A DNA stretch of 64,000 bases from Phycisphaeraceae bacterium D3-23 (GTDB lineage: Bacteria > Planctomycetota > Phycisphaerae > Phycisphaerales > Phycisphaeraceae), in assembly GCA_039555135.1 (NCBI GenBank), contig CP114179.1, positions 2,170,001-2,234,000 on the forward strand, given 5' to 3'. Under the pieces are notes generated by a model, which was not told where the DNA came from, made no database searches, and was given only the letters and a program-made list of their open reading frames with translations. Of this stretch, positions 25,999 to 34,131 are shown piece after piece. The translations under genes were made by a program, and so were the position numbers. The stretch's first letter is position 1. The number at the start of each line of letters is the position of its first letter.

Positions 25999-26741
25999 AG
26001 GGCGTCCTTCTCGGGCGAAACACCTCGCGTCGGCCGACCGATCTGTCGAAGCGTCGCGCGCGTCGCGGCGACGAAGCAGTCCTCGGGCAGCAGCGACCAA
26101 CCGCCGTCGGGGCCGAAGACCGCGAGCTGCTCGGGCTTCAATCCGACCACACCCGCCACTTCCGTGCATGTCAGCGGTAGCGCAAACCCAAAACCCGCAG
26201 GCACCGCGACGCCCGCCTCCACGGCGTAGCGGTCCCCCGGCAGCGGCGGCAGCGGTTCCCCCCGCAGCGCGACACACTGCTGCTCCCGATCGACCGCGAC
26301 GGACAACGGCGACAGCCGGAGCTGCGACGCACCTTCGGCCCATTGCCGGACTGCGCGATACGTTGTGAGCAGCAGGTTTGCACGGCGCTCATCCGCGCTA
26401 CGCACCAACGAAAGTGCGATGCGCTGCCCGGTCTGCCCCGCAAACTGCGCCTTAGGTGCCTTCAACTGCATCCATTGTGACAGCCCTACCCACGCCCCTT
26501 CAGGCACCACACCGACCGGGAGTGCATGGTCCACCGGGATCAGCCCGCCGTCGGCACGCACGGTGTAGCGCCCCTCCGTCGGCAGCCGACGCACCGCCAG
26601 CGTATCGAGCGCCGCGTGGTCTTCCCCGCGCAGCCAGAGGGACGGCCCATCGGCCAGGACCGACAGGCCTTCTTTACACCGCAGCGGCCCAAGCAGCGCC
26701 GCGTGCTGTGTCGAGATGCGCAGCGCCCACGCCGTCGTCAT
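25992..26741 (-). CDS. Small accessory protein of the MoxR-vWA system (bpX5-like)
   Basis: 249 aa; ATG 26741 overlaps the MoxR stop by 4 bases. The sequence is beta-rich with repeated aromatic and proline turns (RLPTEGRYTVRADGG, EPLPPLPGDRYAVEAG, VAVPAGFGFALPL) and no catalytic motif that I recognise. Its fixed place between the AAA+ gene and the vWA gene is typical of the MoxR-vWA-bpX ternary systems, in which small bpX proteins are encoded there. I infer a structural adaptor. The bpX5 label is from memory of domain order, not from a search. Confidence 0.5.
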   Translation of the reverse strand: MTTAWALRISTQHAALLGPLRCKEGLSVLADGPSLWLRGEDHAALDTLAVRRLPTEGRYTVRADGGLIPVDHALPVGVVPEGAWVGLSQWMQLKAPKAQFAGQTGQRIALSLVRSADERRANLLLTTYRAVRQWAEGASQLRLSPLSVAVDREQQCVALRGEPLPPLPGDRYAVEAGVAVPAGFGFALPLTCTEVAGVVGLKPEQLAVFGPDGGWSLLPEDCFVAATRATLRQIGRPTRGVSPEKDALC

Positions 26742-27901
26742 TGCTTAACTCCGAGCCGTTGCCACAGCCCCGCGAGCGTCGCCTCGAGCGCCTCACGCTG
26801 CGCGCCGTTGTCGACCCACTGCACACGGCCCGCCAACACACCCACACGGTCCTGCAAGTGCGCACGCCCGGCATCATTCAGGTCCGCATCGTCCAGCGCA
26901 TCCCCGATCACCGCCAGGTCACGCGCGAGCGCCTCCGCGTCGGGCCGGGTGTTCTCGACCGATCGGCCGTGACGCGCGCCCGCCTCGTCGCCGGCCTGCC
27001 CGATGACCTGGTCGACCATCTCACGGATCAACTCACGCTGCTCCATCACGTCCCAGATGTAACGCATCACCCACAGGTCGCTGGGCTGTGCAACTTCACG
27101 CCCGCAAAGCAACGCGCTCGCCGCAACCACACGCTGAAGCTTCACCGCCCGTCGGTCGGACACCGCGATCCCTGCACGCCGAAGCCGGGCAACCAGCTCC
27201 AGGTACGGCTCGCGCACGGATGAGAGGTCCACGTTTGGGACCACCGCCTGCAACGTGCGGATCGACTCGACGGTCGCGCCCTCCCCGGCCACGCCCGTCG
27301 CCGAGTCGCGTTCGATCTGCCAGCCCGCGTTGAGCACATCACGCAGCCGCTCCGACTCGACGTTTTCACAAAGCACACGCAACAGAAACCTGTCGAACAG
27401 TGCGCCCAAGGTTTCGTCCTCAGGCAGCCGGTTGCTCGCGCCGATGAACATCAGCGCGGGTAGCTTTCGGGTCTCACGCCCCCGGCGGAAGACGCGTTCG
27501 TTGAGTGCCATCAGCAAGCTGTTGAGGATCGCGCTGTTCGCGTTGAGCAGCTCATCGAGGAATACGAACTCCGCCTCGGCGAGCATGCCCTCGGTGTTGG
27601 TGACCAGCTCGCCCTCGCGCAGCTTGCGGATGTCGAACGGACCAAAGAGTTCGTTGGGCTCGGTGAAACGGGTGAGCAGGTAGTCGAACACCCGGCCGTC
27701 GAAGCGTCGGCTGAGGTCCTGGACCAGCGCGCTCTTGGCCGTGCCGGGGGGCCCGAGGATGAAGAGATTTTCTCCGCCGACGAGGCAGACGCCCAGCAGG
27801 TCGATGACCTCGTCTTTGCCGACGAATCGGCGCTTCATCGGTTCGAGGACGTCCCGGGCCAGGGCCGGGCCCATTGTCGCAGTGTCGTTGGTTGCGGTCA
27901 T
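26738..27901 (-). CDS. MoxR-family AAA+ ATPase
   Basis: 387 aa. Walker A is GPPGTAKS (residues 50-57), Walker B is FVFLDELLNAN, and sensor region FIGASNRLPEDE is followed by an arginine-finger stretch FDRFLLRV. This is the MoxR/RavA layout. MoxR ATPases work as chaperones for vWA-domain proteins. ATG 27901 overlaps the upstream stop by 4 bases and the next gene overlaps in turn, so the operon is tightly coupled. C-terminal about 90 residues are helical and specific to this subgroup. Confidence 0.9.
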   Translation of the reverse strand: MTATNDTATMGPALARDVLEPMKRRFVGKDEVIDLLGVCLVGGENLFILGPPGTAKSALVQDLSRRFDGRVFDYLLTRFTEPNELFGPFDIRKLREGELVTNTEGMLAEAEFVFLDELLNANSAILNSLLMALNERVFRRGRETRKLPALMFIGASNRLPEDETLGALFDRFLLRVLCENVESERLRDVLNAGWQIERDSATGVAGEGATVESIRTLQAVVPNVDLSSVREPYLELVARLRRAGIAVSDRRAVKLQRVVAASALLCGREVAQPSDLWVMRYIWDVMEQRELIREMVDQVIGQAGDEAGARHGRSVENTRPDAEALARDLAVIGDALDDADLNDAGRAHLQDRVGVLAGRVQWVDNGAQREALEATLAGLWQRLGVKQ

Positions 27902-28629
27902 GGATTCGTTTCCGTCGGTCGTGGATTCGGTGCGGGGGTCGGTCGGGTCGAAACGGGTTCGGGCCAGAGCACGCCGCGCAGCTTGGCGCTTACCAGTTCA
28001 CGGTGCGGCCCTACGGCCGACCGCGCGGCCTTGGCCACGGCAGGGTCCTCAAGCCGGCCTGCGTCGCCCAGCCGGAGCACGCGGTCGACATACGCCGAGC
28101 GCAGCGCGGGGGTGTTCAGGAGACCGGCCAGCCGTTCGGGTTCGGTTGTGACACCCGGCACGCCGACGGACGACAGCGGCCAGTCGTAGGCGAAACGCAT
28201 GAGCCGAGCCACGAGCGGGTCGTCGCTCAGCGCACCCCCGGCCAGGCGGACCAGGTCCGGCAAGAACCGGCCCACAAGATCGACGGCGTAGTGTGACCCT
28301 GGCCGGACGTCCTGCGTGACGGGCCCGTCGAGCAGTTGTTCGACGACCTCGGCCGGGACGTGTCGGCTGATCACCAGCCGCGCGGCGATGTAGAAGTACA
28401 CGGCCGTCTTCAGCGCGGTGTCAATCTCCAAGCCAGGCGGCGACAGCGGCCAGTCAACCCGCACGATCTGTTCGTATTGCGCAAGCACGCGCACCCCTTC
28501 GGCACGCTCCTCGGGCGCTACCATCGCCAACACGTCCGGCGACGCCGGCAGCCCCTCGGGCCCATCGATCGGCGGGACGCGCACGGCCCCGGCCTCAATC
28601 AGCTCACGGATAAAATCTGGGAATGACAT
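27898..28629 (-). CDS. First gene of the MoxR-vWA ternary operon (bpX4-like helical protein)
   Basis: 243 aa, start ATG 28629 with AAGGA about ten bases upstream. It opens MSFPDFIRELIEAGAVRVP, is predominantly helical, and ends in a Pro/Thr-rich tail (TRPTPAPNPRPTETNP). I do not recognise a catalytic motif. First-gene position upstream of MoxR and the N-terminal pattern fit small bpX-type adaptors in the MoxR-vWA-bpX systems. It is divergent from the STM4015 gene across 136 bases. Confidence 0.5.
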   Translation of the reverse strand: MSFPDFIRELIEAGAVRVPPIDGPEGLPASPDVLAMVAPEERAEGVRVLAQYEQIVRVDWPLSPPGLEIDTALKTAVYFYIAARLVISRHVPAEVVEQLLDGPVTQDVRPGSHYAVDLVGRFLPDLVRLAGGALSDDPLVARLMRFAYDWPLSSVGVPGVTTEPERLAGLLNTPALRSAYVDRVLRLGDAGRLEDPAVAKAARSAVGPHRELVSAKLRGVLWPEPVSTRPTPAPNPRPTETNP

Positions 28630-28765
28630 CGCCCGAAATCCTTAGGAAGACGGACGATCATACCGCCGACCTATGGGTTTGGCCGGGCCGACCGACCCAC
28701 GAAACTACAAGAATTGCGCGATCGGGTAAGCTAATCGCCACGCCATCCACCCCGGGAGCACGACG

Positions 28766-29701
28766 ATGATTCTCGACAACCTCAAGACGTTTTTCGGCCT
28801 GCCTGTGAGCGATTTCAAGCCGGGCGATACGCTTGAGCAGCCCGGGGCTGCCGCGGTCCGGGTTCGGCTGGACTGGGACGATTACGACGCGAAGAAGTCG
28901 ATCGCCGACGCGCTTCAGGCCCTATTCGAGCAGCCCGGGGCCGACCAGGTTTCTGCGCTGGTCGTCGGGGACTGGGGCGGCGCGGGCGAGGGCAACGGCA
29001 TCGAGCCGGTGATCGAGATCCTGGTCGGCGCGGCCGACAAACTACCCAACCTCAAGGCCCTGTTCCTCGCCGACATGACCTCCGAAGAGTGCGAGGTGTC
29101 GTGGATCACGCAGGGCGACCTGTCGCCGTTGTGGTCCGCGTACCCGGCGCTTGAAGAACTCGGCGTGCGTGGGTCGCAGGACCTGACGCTGGGCCGATGC
29201 GACATGCCTCAACTCAAGAAACTCGTCATCGAGACCGGCGGGCTCCCGCCGGAGGTCGTTGGCGAGGTCGCGCAGGCCAACCTGCCTGCGCTCGAGCACC
29301 TCGAGCTCTGGCTGGGCACGCCGGACTACGGGGGCGACACGACGGTCGCGGACCTGCTGCCGATCCTCAACGGCGGACGTTTCCCGAACGTCCGCTACCT
29401 CGGCTTGCGCAACGCGGAGCTCGCGGACGAGATCGCGAAGGTCGTCGGCGACAGCGCGATCACCCCGCAGCTCGAATTGCTCGACCTCTCGCTGGGCACC
29501 CTCCGCGACGAGGGCGCACTAGCGCTCGCGGCGTCGAATAACCTGGGCCATCTGACCAAGCTCGATGTGCACCACCACTTCATGACGGACGCGGGAATCG
29601 AGGCGCTGCGCGGGCTCGGCGTCGCGCTGGACGCGAGCGATCAGCAAGAGCCCGAGAAGTACCGCGACGAGACGTACTACTACGTCAGCGTTTCCGAATA
29701 G
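28766..29701 (+). CDS. STM4015 family leucine-rich-repeat protein
   Basis: 311 aa with GGGAG eight bases ahead of ATG. After a leader domain (KTFFGLPVSDF, then QVSALVVGDWG) it has leucine-rich repeats such as LPNLKALFLADM, YPALEELGVRGS, LPALEHLELWLG, FPNVRYLGLRN and QLELLDLSLG. This is the pattern of the STM4015 family, first seen in Salmonella beside STM4011-4014. The next four genes are the other members in reverse numerical order, which makes the identity secure. The role is unknown; LRR solenoids usually bind other proteins. Confidence 0.8.
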   Translation: MILDNLKTFFGLPVSDFKPGDTLEQPGAAAVRVRLDWDDYDAKKSIADALQALFEQPGADQVSALVVGDWGGAGEGNGIEPVIEILVGAADKLPNLKALFLADMTSEECEVSWITQGDLSPLWSAYPALEELGVRGSQDLTLGRCDMPQLKKLVIETGGLPPEVVGEVAQANLPALEHLELWLGTPDYGGDTTVADLLPILNGGRFPNVRYLGLRNAELADEIAKVVGDSAITPQLELLDLSLGTLRDEGALALAASNNLGHLTKLDVHHHFMTDAGIEALRGLGVALDASDQQEPEKYRDETYYYVSVSE

Positions 29702-29711
29702 GCGGTGCGGC

Positions 29712-30893
29712 TTGACGCTTTCGCCCGCGACAAAGTTCTTGATGATCGGCACGCCGGACGAGGTGCGCACCAGGGGGTTCAATGAAGCGCTGGCCGACGC
29801 GGGGTTGGGGCCGGCGGAGGTATTGAGCTACCCGGAGTTGCTGCGTCTCGAGACCGGGCCGCTTGAGGCGATGATCAACGAGGTCGACTGGGTGCGCATC
29901 GAGTCGCCCGGACGCGACCGCGCGGTAGTCGATGTGGTCCGTGCGTACGCGGGGTCCGCATGGTTTCACGCAGCGGAGTATCCGGGGCTTGCCGTCCAGG
30001 CCGCCCAGCCCGTCACCCCCAAAGGTGTGATTGATCGGCCCCGGCTGTTCTCGCGTGGGCTGTGCCAGGCGATGGTTCGGATTGAACACGCGCGGCGTGC
30101 CGGCGGTGATACACCCTTTCTCAACGCGCCCGAAGGGATCGCACTGGCCTGCGATAAGCCGGGGGCCTGTGCGCATTTAGCGCAGCATGGCATCGGTATC
30201 CCGGGCCCGATTTCGGATGCCGACCACGAGTGCCGTAGCTACGACGATGTCCGCAATACGATGGCGGATGTCGGCTGTCGTCGCGCATTCATCAAACTGT
30301 CGCACGGCTCGGGTGCCTCTGGCGTCGTCGCGTATCAGTTCAACGCGACGCACGAGTTGGCGACGACGACGGTCGCACTCCATCACGGCCCCGACGGCGT
30401 ACAGCTTTGCAACACCCGCAAGATCCAGCGTTATGACGATTCGGCCGACATCCGTATGTTACTAGACAATCTGTGCCCGATGGGGGTGTACGTCGAGCGG
30501 TGGGTGCCCAAGGCCGGGGTCAATGGGCGCACGACCGACCTGCGCGTTGTGACGATCGCGGGTGAACCCAGGCATACGGTGCTCCGGCTGAGCCGCTCGC
30601 CGATCACGAACCTGCACCTTCTGAATGAACGGGCCGACCCGGCGCTGCTGCGTGGACAGATGCGGCCGACGGATTGGGACGCGGTGATGGAGACATCTCG
30701 GCAGGTTGCGCGCTGCTTCCCGCAGATGCTTTACCTCGGGATCGACCTCGCGGTTCACGCCGACCTGCGCGGGCACACGGTGTTCGAGGTCAACGCGTTT
30801 GGCGACCTGCTGCACGGCGTTACGCATCGCGGACAGAGCACCTACGCCGCACAGCTCGAAGCGCTTGAACAATGGGGCCCGCACCATGCCTGA
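29712..30893 (+). CDS. STM4014 family ATP-grasp protein
   Basis: 393 aa if it starts at TTG 29712; the next in-frame ATG (29742) would cut into the first strand of the fold (KFLMIGTPDE). ATP-grasp features include the ERWVPKAG strand near the middle, DLRVVTIAGEPRH, and FEVNAFGDLLHG near the end with the metal-binding Glu and Asn. ATP-grasp enzymes ligate a carboxylate to an amine or thiol through an acyl phosphate. It lies ten bases after STM4015 and overlaps STM4013 by eight. The substrate is unknown. Confidence 0.8.
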   Translation: MTLSPATKFLMIGTPDEVRTRGFNEALADAGLGPAEVLSYPELLRLETGPLEAMINEVDWVRIESPGRDRAVVDVVRAYAGSAWFHAAEYPGLAVQAAQPVTPKGVIDRPRLFSRGLCQAMVRIEHARRAGGDTPFLNAPEGIALACDKPGACAHLAQHGIGIPGPISDADHECRSYDDVRNTMADVGCRRAFIKLSHGSGASGVVAYQFNATHELATTTVALHHGPDGVQLCNTRKIQRYDDSADIRMLLDNLCPMGVYVERWVPKAGVNGRTTDLRVVTIAGEPRHTVLRLSRSPITNLHLLNERADPALLRGQMRPTDWDAVMETSRQVARCFPQMLYLGIDLAVHADLRGHTVFEVNAFGDLLHGVTHRGQSTYAAQLEALEQWGPHHA

Positions 30894-31713
30894 TGGTAAC
30901 GCTGACATGCTCGACGCGGCTTCACTAATCGGCCGGTGTGACGTGCTGTTCATCACCCTGGACACGCTGCGCTTCGACGTCGCGGACGACGCGATGCGTG
31001 CCGGGCGGACGCCGACGCTGCAGGCGCTGCTGCCGGGCGGCGTTTGGGAGCGTCGTCACAGCCCGGCCTCGTTTACATATGCCGCGCATCAGGCGTTTTT
31101 TGCGGGATTTTTGCCAACCCCCGCCGAGCCGGGCCCGCACCCGCGTCTCTTCGCCGCACGCTTCGCGGGGAGCGAGACGACCACGCCCAAGACCGCAGTG
31201 TTTGATGCGCCCGACATTGTGACGGGTTTCGCGGCAAAGGGCTACGCGACGGTCTGCGTGGGTGGCGTTGGTTTTTTTAGCCGCCTGACGCCGCTTGGGT
31301 CGGTGTTGCCAGACCTTTTTGAGGAGGCTCACTGGTCGCCCGAGCTCGGCGTCACCAGCGCAACTTCGACGCAGGCGCAAGTCGATCTCGCGCGGGCCCG
31401 GCTCGATGCGATCGGCGAGGATCGGCGCGTTTTCCTCTTCATCAACGTCTCCGCACTTCACCAGCCCAACTGCATCTTCTCCTCCGAGGCAACGAACGAC
31501 TCCCCCAAGACGCAGGCCGATGCGCTGGCCTATGTGGATGAGCAGCTCTCGCCATTGTTTGAGGCGCTGCGCCAGCGCGGTGACACGCTGTGCATCCTCA
31601 CCTCCGACCACGGCACCTGCTACGGCGAAGACGGCTACCATGGGCACCGGATCGGGCACCGCGCCGTCTGGGAGGTGCCCTACACCGAGATTCTGCTGGA
31701 AGGGGAACGCTAG
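30886..31713 (+). CDS. STM4013/SEN3800 family sulfatase-like hydrolase
   Basis: 275 aa; ATG 30886 with GGGG about eight bases upstream is preferred to an upstream ATG at 30706 that lies in a shadow frame. Alkaline-phosphatase-superfamily metal sites are visible: LFITLDTLRFDV at the N-terminus and ILTSDHGTCYGEDGYHGHR at the C-terminus. There is no C-x-P-S/T-R sulfatase motif, so the nucleophile is not formylglycine; it may be a phosphodiesterase or phosphotransferase rather than a sulfatase. It is the third gene of the five-gene cluster. Confidence 0.8.
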   Translation: MPDGNADMLDAASLIGRCDVLFITLDTLRFDVADDAMRAGRTPTLQALLPGGVWERRHSPASFTYAAHQAFFAGFLPTPAEPGPHPRLFAARFAGSETTTPKTAVFDAPDIVTGFAAKGYATVCVGGVGFFSRLTPLGSVLPDLFEEAHWSPELGVTSATSTQAQVDLARARLDAIGEDRRVFLFINVSALHQPNCIFSSEATNDSPKTQADALAYVDEQLSPLFEALRQRGDTLCILTSDHGTCYGEDGYHGHRIGHRAVWEVPYTEILLEGER

Positions 31714-31717
31714 CAAC

Positions 31718-33061
31718 ATGCCGACGACGCAGACCGACCGCGCCCACCCGCTACTCAGCGACACGCCCTATGCGTCGTATGTCTATGGCTATCCGCACAA
31801 AACCGCGTACCGACCGTTCGACTCGCCCAAGCCGCTCGATGCGCTCTGGAACGGCGAAGACCGCGGCTCGCTATTTCTGTACGTGCATATCCCGTTCTGC
31901 GAGATGCGGTGTGGGTTCTGCAATCTATTCACGACGGTCGATCACCGTGCGCGAAGCACGGATAGTTATCTGGATGCGTTGGGGCGTGAGGTCGATCAGG
32001 TCGCGGCCCGGCTCGGCGATGCGCGCTTCGCGCGGATGGCGGTCGGGGGCGGGACGCCGACGTTTTTGGCGGTGGAGCAGCTCGCGCGTGTCTTCGACCT
32101 GATGCAGGACCGGTTCGGTGCCGACTGCGGCGCGATGCCGACGAGTGTCGAGACGTCGCCCGCCACGGCGTCGGGGGAGAAGCTTGCGCTGCTGCGCGAG
32201 CGCGGCGTGAGTCGGGTGAGTATCGGCGTGCAGTCGTTTGACGAGGAAGACGCGCGGCGGATCGGCCGGCCGATGCGAAGAGCGGAGATGCTCCCCGCGC
32301 TCGGGCGCATCCGCGACGCCGGCTTCCCGCTGTTCAACATCGACCTGATCTACGGCGGCGAGGGCCAGACCACCGCGAAGTGGATGGCGAGTGTTGTGGA
32401 AGCGGTGTCGTTTGACCCCGAGGAGCTGTATCTCTACCCGCTCTACGTTCGGCCGTTGACAACCCTGGGTAAGCTCGACCATTCGTGGGACGACCAGCGG
32501 CTCGAGGCCTACCGCGCTGCGCGCGACTACCTCGTTAACGCGGGCTACCGGCAGGTCTCGATGCGGATGTTCCAGAAGCACGGCGCGGGCGAGCCCGCGT
32601 CGTCGAGCGCGCCGCACTACTGCTGCCAGAGCGACGGGATGGTCGGCGTCGGCTGCGGCGCGCGGTCGTATACGTCGGCGGTGCATTTTTCGAGTGAGTA
32701 TGCGGTGGGCCGGTCGGGGGTCCGCGCGATCCTCGACGACTACTGCGCGCGGCCGGCCGCCTCGTTTGCGACGGCGGGCCACGGCGTTGAGCTCGACCGA
32801 GACGAACAGGCGCGGCGGGGCCTGATCATGTCGCTGCTGCAGTGCGACGGGCTCGATACCGCCTTGTTTGAACTCCGATTTGGCGAGCATCCTGCTGCGC
32901 GATTCCCCGAGCTCAGTGAGTTGGAGGCGCTTGGCTTGATGGTGCGCGAGCCCGGCCGTCTGCGGCTGACGCCGATGGGGATTGAGCGGTCGGATTCGGT
33001 CGGGCCCTGGCTATACTCGTCGGCGATACGTCGGCGGATGGAGGCGTACCGCCTACGATGA
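31718..33061 (+). CDS. STM4012 family radical SAM protein (HemN-like)
   Basis: 447 aa from ATG 31718, the first ATG after the STM4013 stop; a longer upstream frame from 31295 is a shadow. VHIPFCEMRCGFCNLF gives the C-x3-C-x2-C iron-sulfur motif (C61, C65, C68), followed by a GGGTPTFL SAM-binding strand and a SIGVQSFDEEDARRIGRP segment as in coproporphyrinogen III dehydrogenase. The C-terminal HemN-like extension is present. In this family the heme function is not assumed. It overlaps STM4011 by 4 bases. Confidence 0.88.
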   Translation: MPTTQTDRAHPLLSDTPYASYVYGYPHKTAYRPFDSPKPLDALWNGEDRGSLFLYVHIPFCEMRCGFCNLFTTVDHRARSTDSYLDALGREVDQVAARLGDARFARMAVGGGTPTFLAVEQLARVFDLMQDRFGADCGAMPTSVETSPATASGEKLALLRERGVSRVSIGVQSFDEEDARRIGRPMRRAEMLPALGRIRDAGFPLFNIDLIYGGEGQTTAKWMASVVEAVSFDPEELYLYPLYVRPLTTLGKLDHSWDDQRLEAYRAARDYLVNAGYRQVSMRMFQKHGAGEPASSSAPHYCCQSDGMVGVGCGARSYTSAVHFSSEYAVGRSGVRAILDDYCARPAASFATAGHGVELDRDEQARRGLIMSLLQCDGLDTALFELRFGEHPAARFPELSELEALGLMVREPGRLRLTPMGIERSDSVGPWLYSSAIRRRMEAYRLR

Positions 33062-34017
33062 CGCTGTCGATCCTCTACCGCGGCGAGCTGTCGGGCTGCA
33101 ACTACGGCTGCCCGTACTGCCCGTTCGCCAAGCGCGTCGATCGGCCCGAGCACCTGACGAAAGACCGGGCGCAGGTCGAGCGGTTTGTCGATTGGGCCCA
33201 GCGACAGGCGGATCGGCAACTGGGTGTGTTCTTTACGCCGTGGGGCGAGGCGCTGGTTCGGCCGTGGTATCAGGAGGCGTTGGCGCGCCTGAGCCGGATG
33301 CCGCATGTTGTGTCGGCGGCGATTCAGACCAACCTGTCGTGTACGCTGCGCTGGCTCGAGCGGTGCGACCTCTCGGCGCTCGGGCTGTGGTGTACCTACC
33401 ACCCCGGCGAGGTCAGCCGTGACACATTTCTTAAGCAGTGCCGAGCGTTGGACGCGGCCGGGGCACGCTACAGCGTCGGCGTGGTGGGTTTGCGTGAACA
33501 CTTCGACGAGGTCCGCGCACTGCGTGCGGGGCTTGAGGATTCGGTGTACCTCTGGGTGAACGCTTACAAGCGTGAGCCGGGCTACTACAGCGATGCGGAT
33601 GTCGATCTACTCGCAGAGATCGATCCGTTGTTTGAGTTGAACAACCGCTACTACCCGACGCGTGGCCGGGCGTGTCACGCGGGTCACTCGGCGGTGTCGG
33701 TGGATGGCGAGGGTACGGTTCGCCGGTGCCACTTCATCAAAGCGCCGATTGCGAACATCTATGAACGCGGCTGGGCGAAGGCGCTTGAGTCGCGCGGGTG
33801 TACGAACAATCAATGCGGGTGCCACATCGGCTACGTCCACCTTGAGGCGCTGGAGCTGGACACGGTATACGGCCAGGGGCTGCTCGACCGCATCCCCGAG
33901 CGCCCCCTGTCGCGCGGGGAAACACGCGACCGCATCGAGCGCTTCTATGCGGGCAATCGCGGCGCGCCTGTTGGCGTATCGCTAACGCTGCAGGGCGAAG
34001 TGATTGCACCGCAATAG
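33058..34017 (+). CDS. STM4011 family radical SAM protein
   Basis: 319 aa; ATG overlaps the STM4012 stop by 4 bases. SGCNYGCPYCPFAK supplies the C-x3-C-x2-C motif (C14, C18, C21). Further cysteines occur in GRACHAGHSAVSVDG, RRCHFIK and CTNNQCGCHIGY, which look like ligands for an auxiliary cluster as in SPASM-type enzymes. Two radical SAM enzymes with one ATP-grasp enzyme suggest synthesis of a modified small molecule or peptide. Last gene of the cluster. Confidence 0.85.
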   Translation: MTLSILYRGELSGCNYGCPYCPFAKRVDRPEHLTKDRAQVERFVDWAQRQADRQLGVFFTPWGEALVRPWYQEALARLSRMPHVVSAAIQTNLSCTLRWLERCDLSALGLWCTYHPGEVSRDTFLKQCRALDAAGARYSVGVVGLREHFDEVRALRAGLEDSVYLWVNAYKREPGYYSDADVDLLAEIDPLFELNNRYYPTRGRACHAGHSAVSVDGEGTVRRCHFIKAPIANIYERGWAKALESRGCTNNQCGCHIGYVHLEALELDTVYGQGLLDRIPERPLSRGETRDRIERFYAGNRGAPVGVSLTLQGEVIAPQ

Positions 34018-34131
34018 GTGCCTTGCCTGCAGTATTCTCCCCGGGGTCATGGGGCAGGCGAGCTTCAGCATCTGGGTGTTAGCATGTTGGTGCTCGTTTT
34101 CAGTCGATCTTGACACAAGTTAGGGGTGTTC

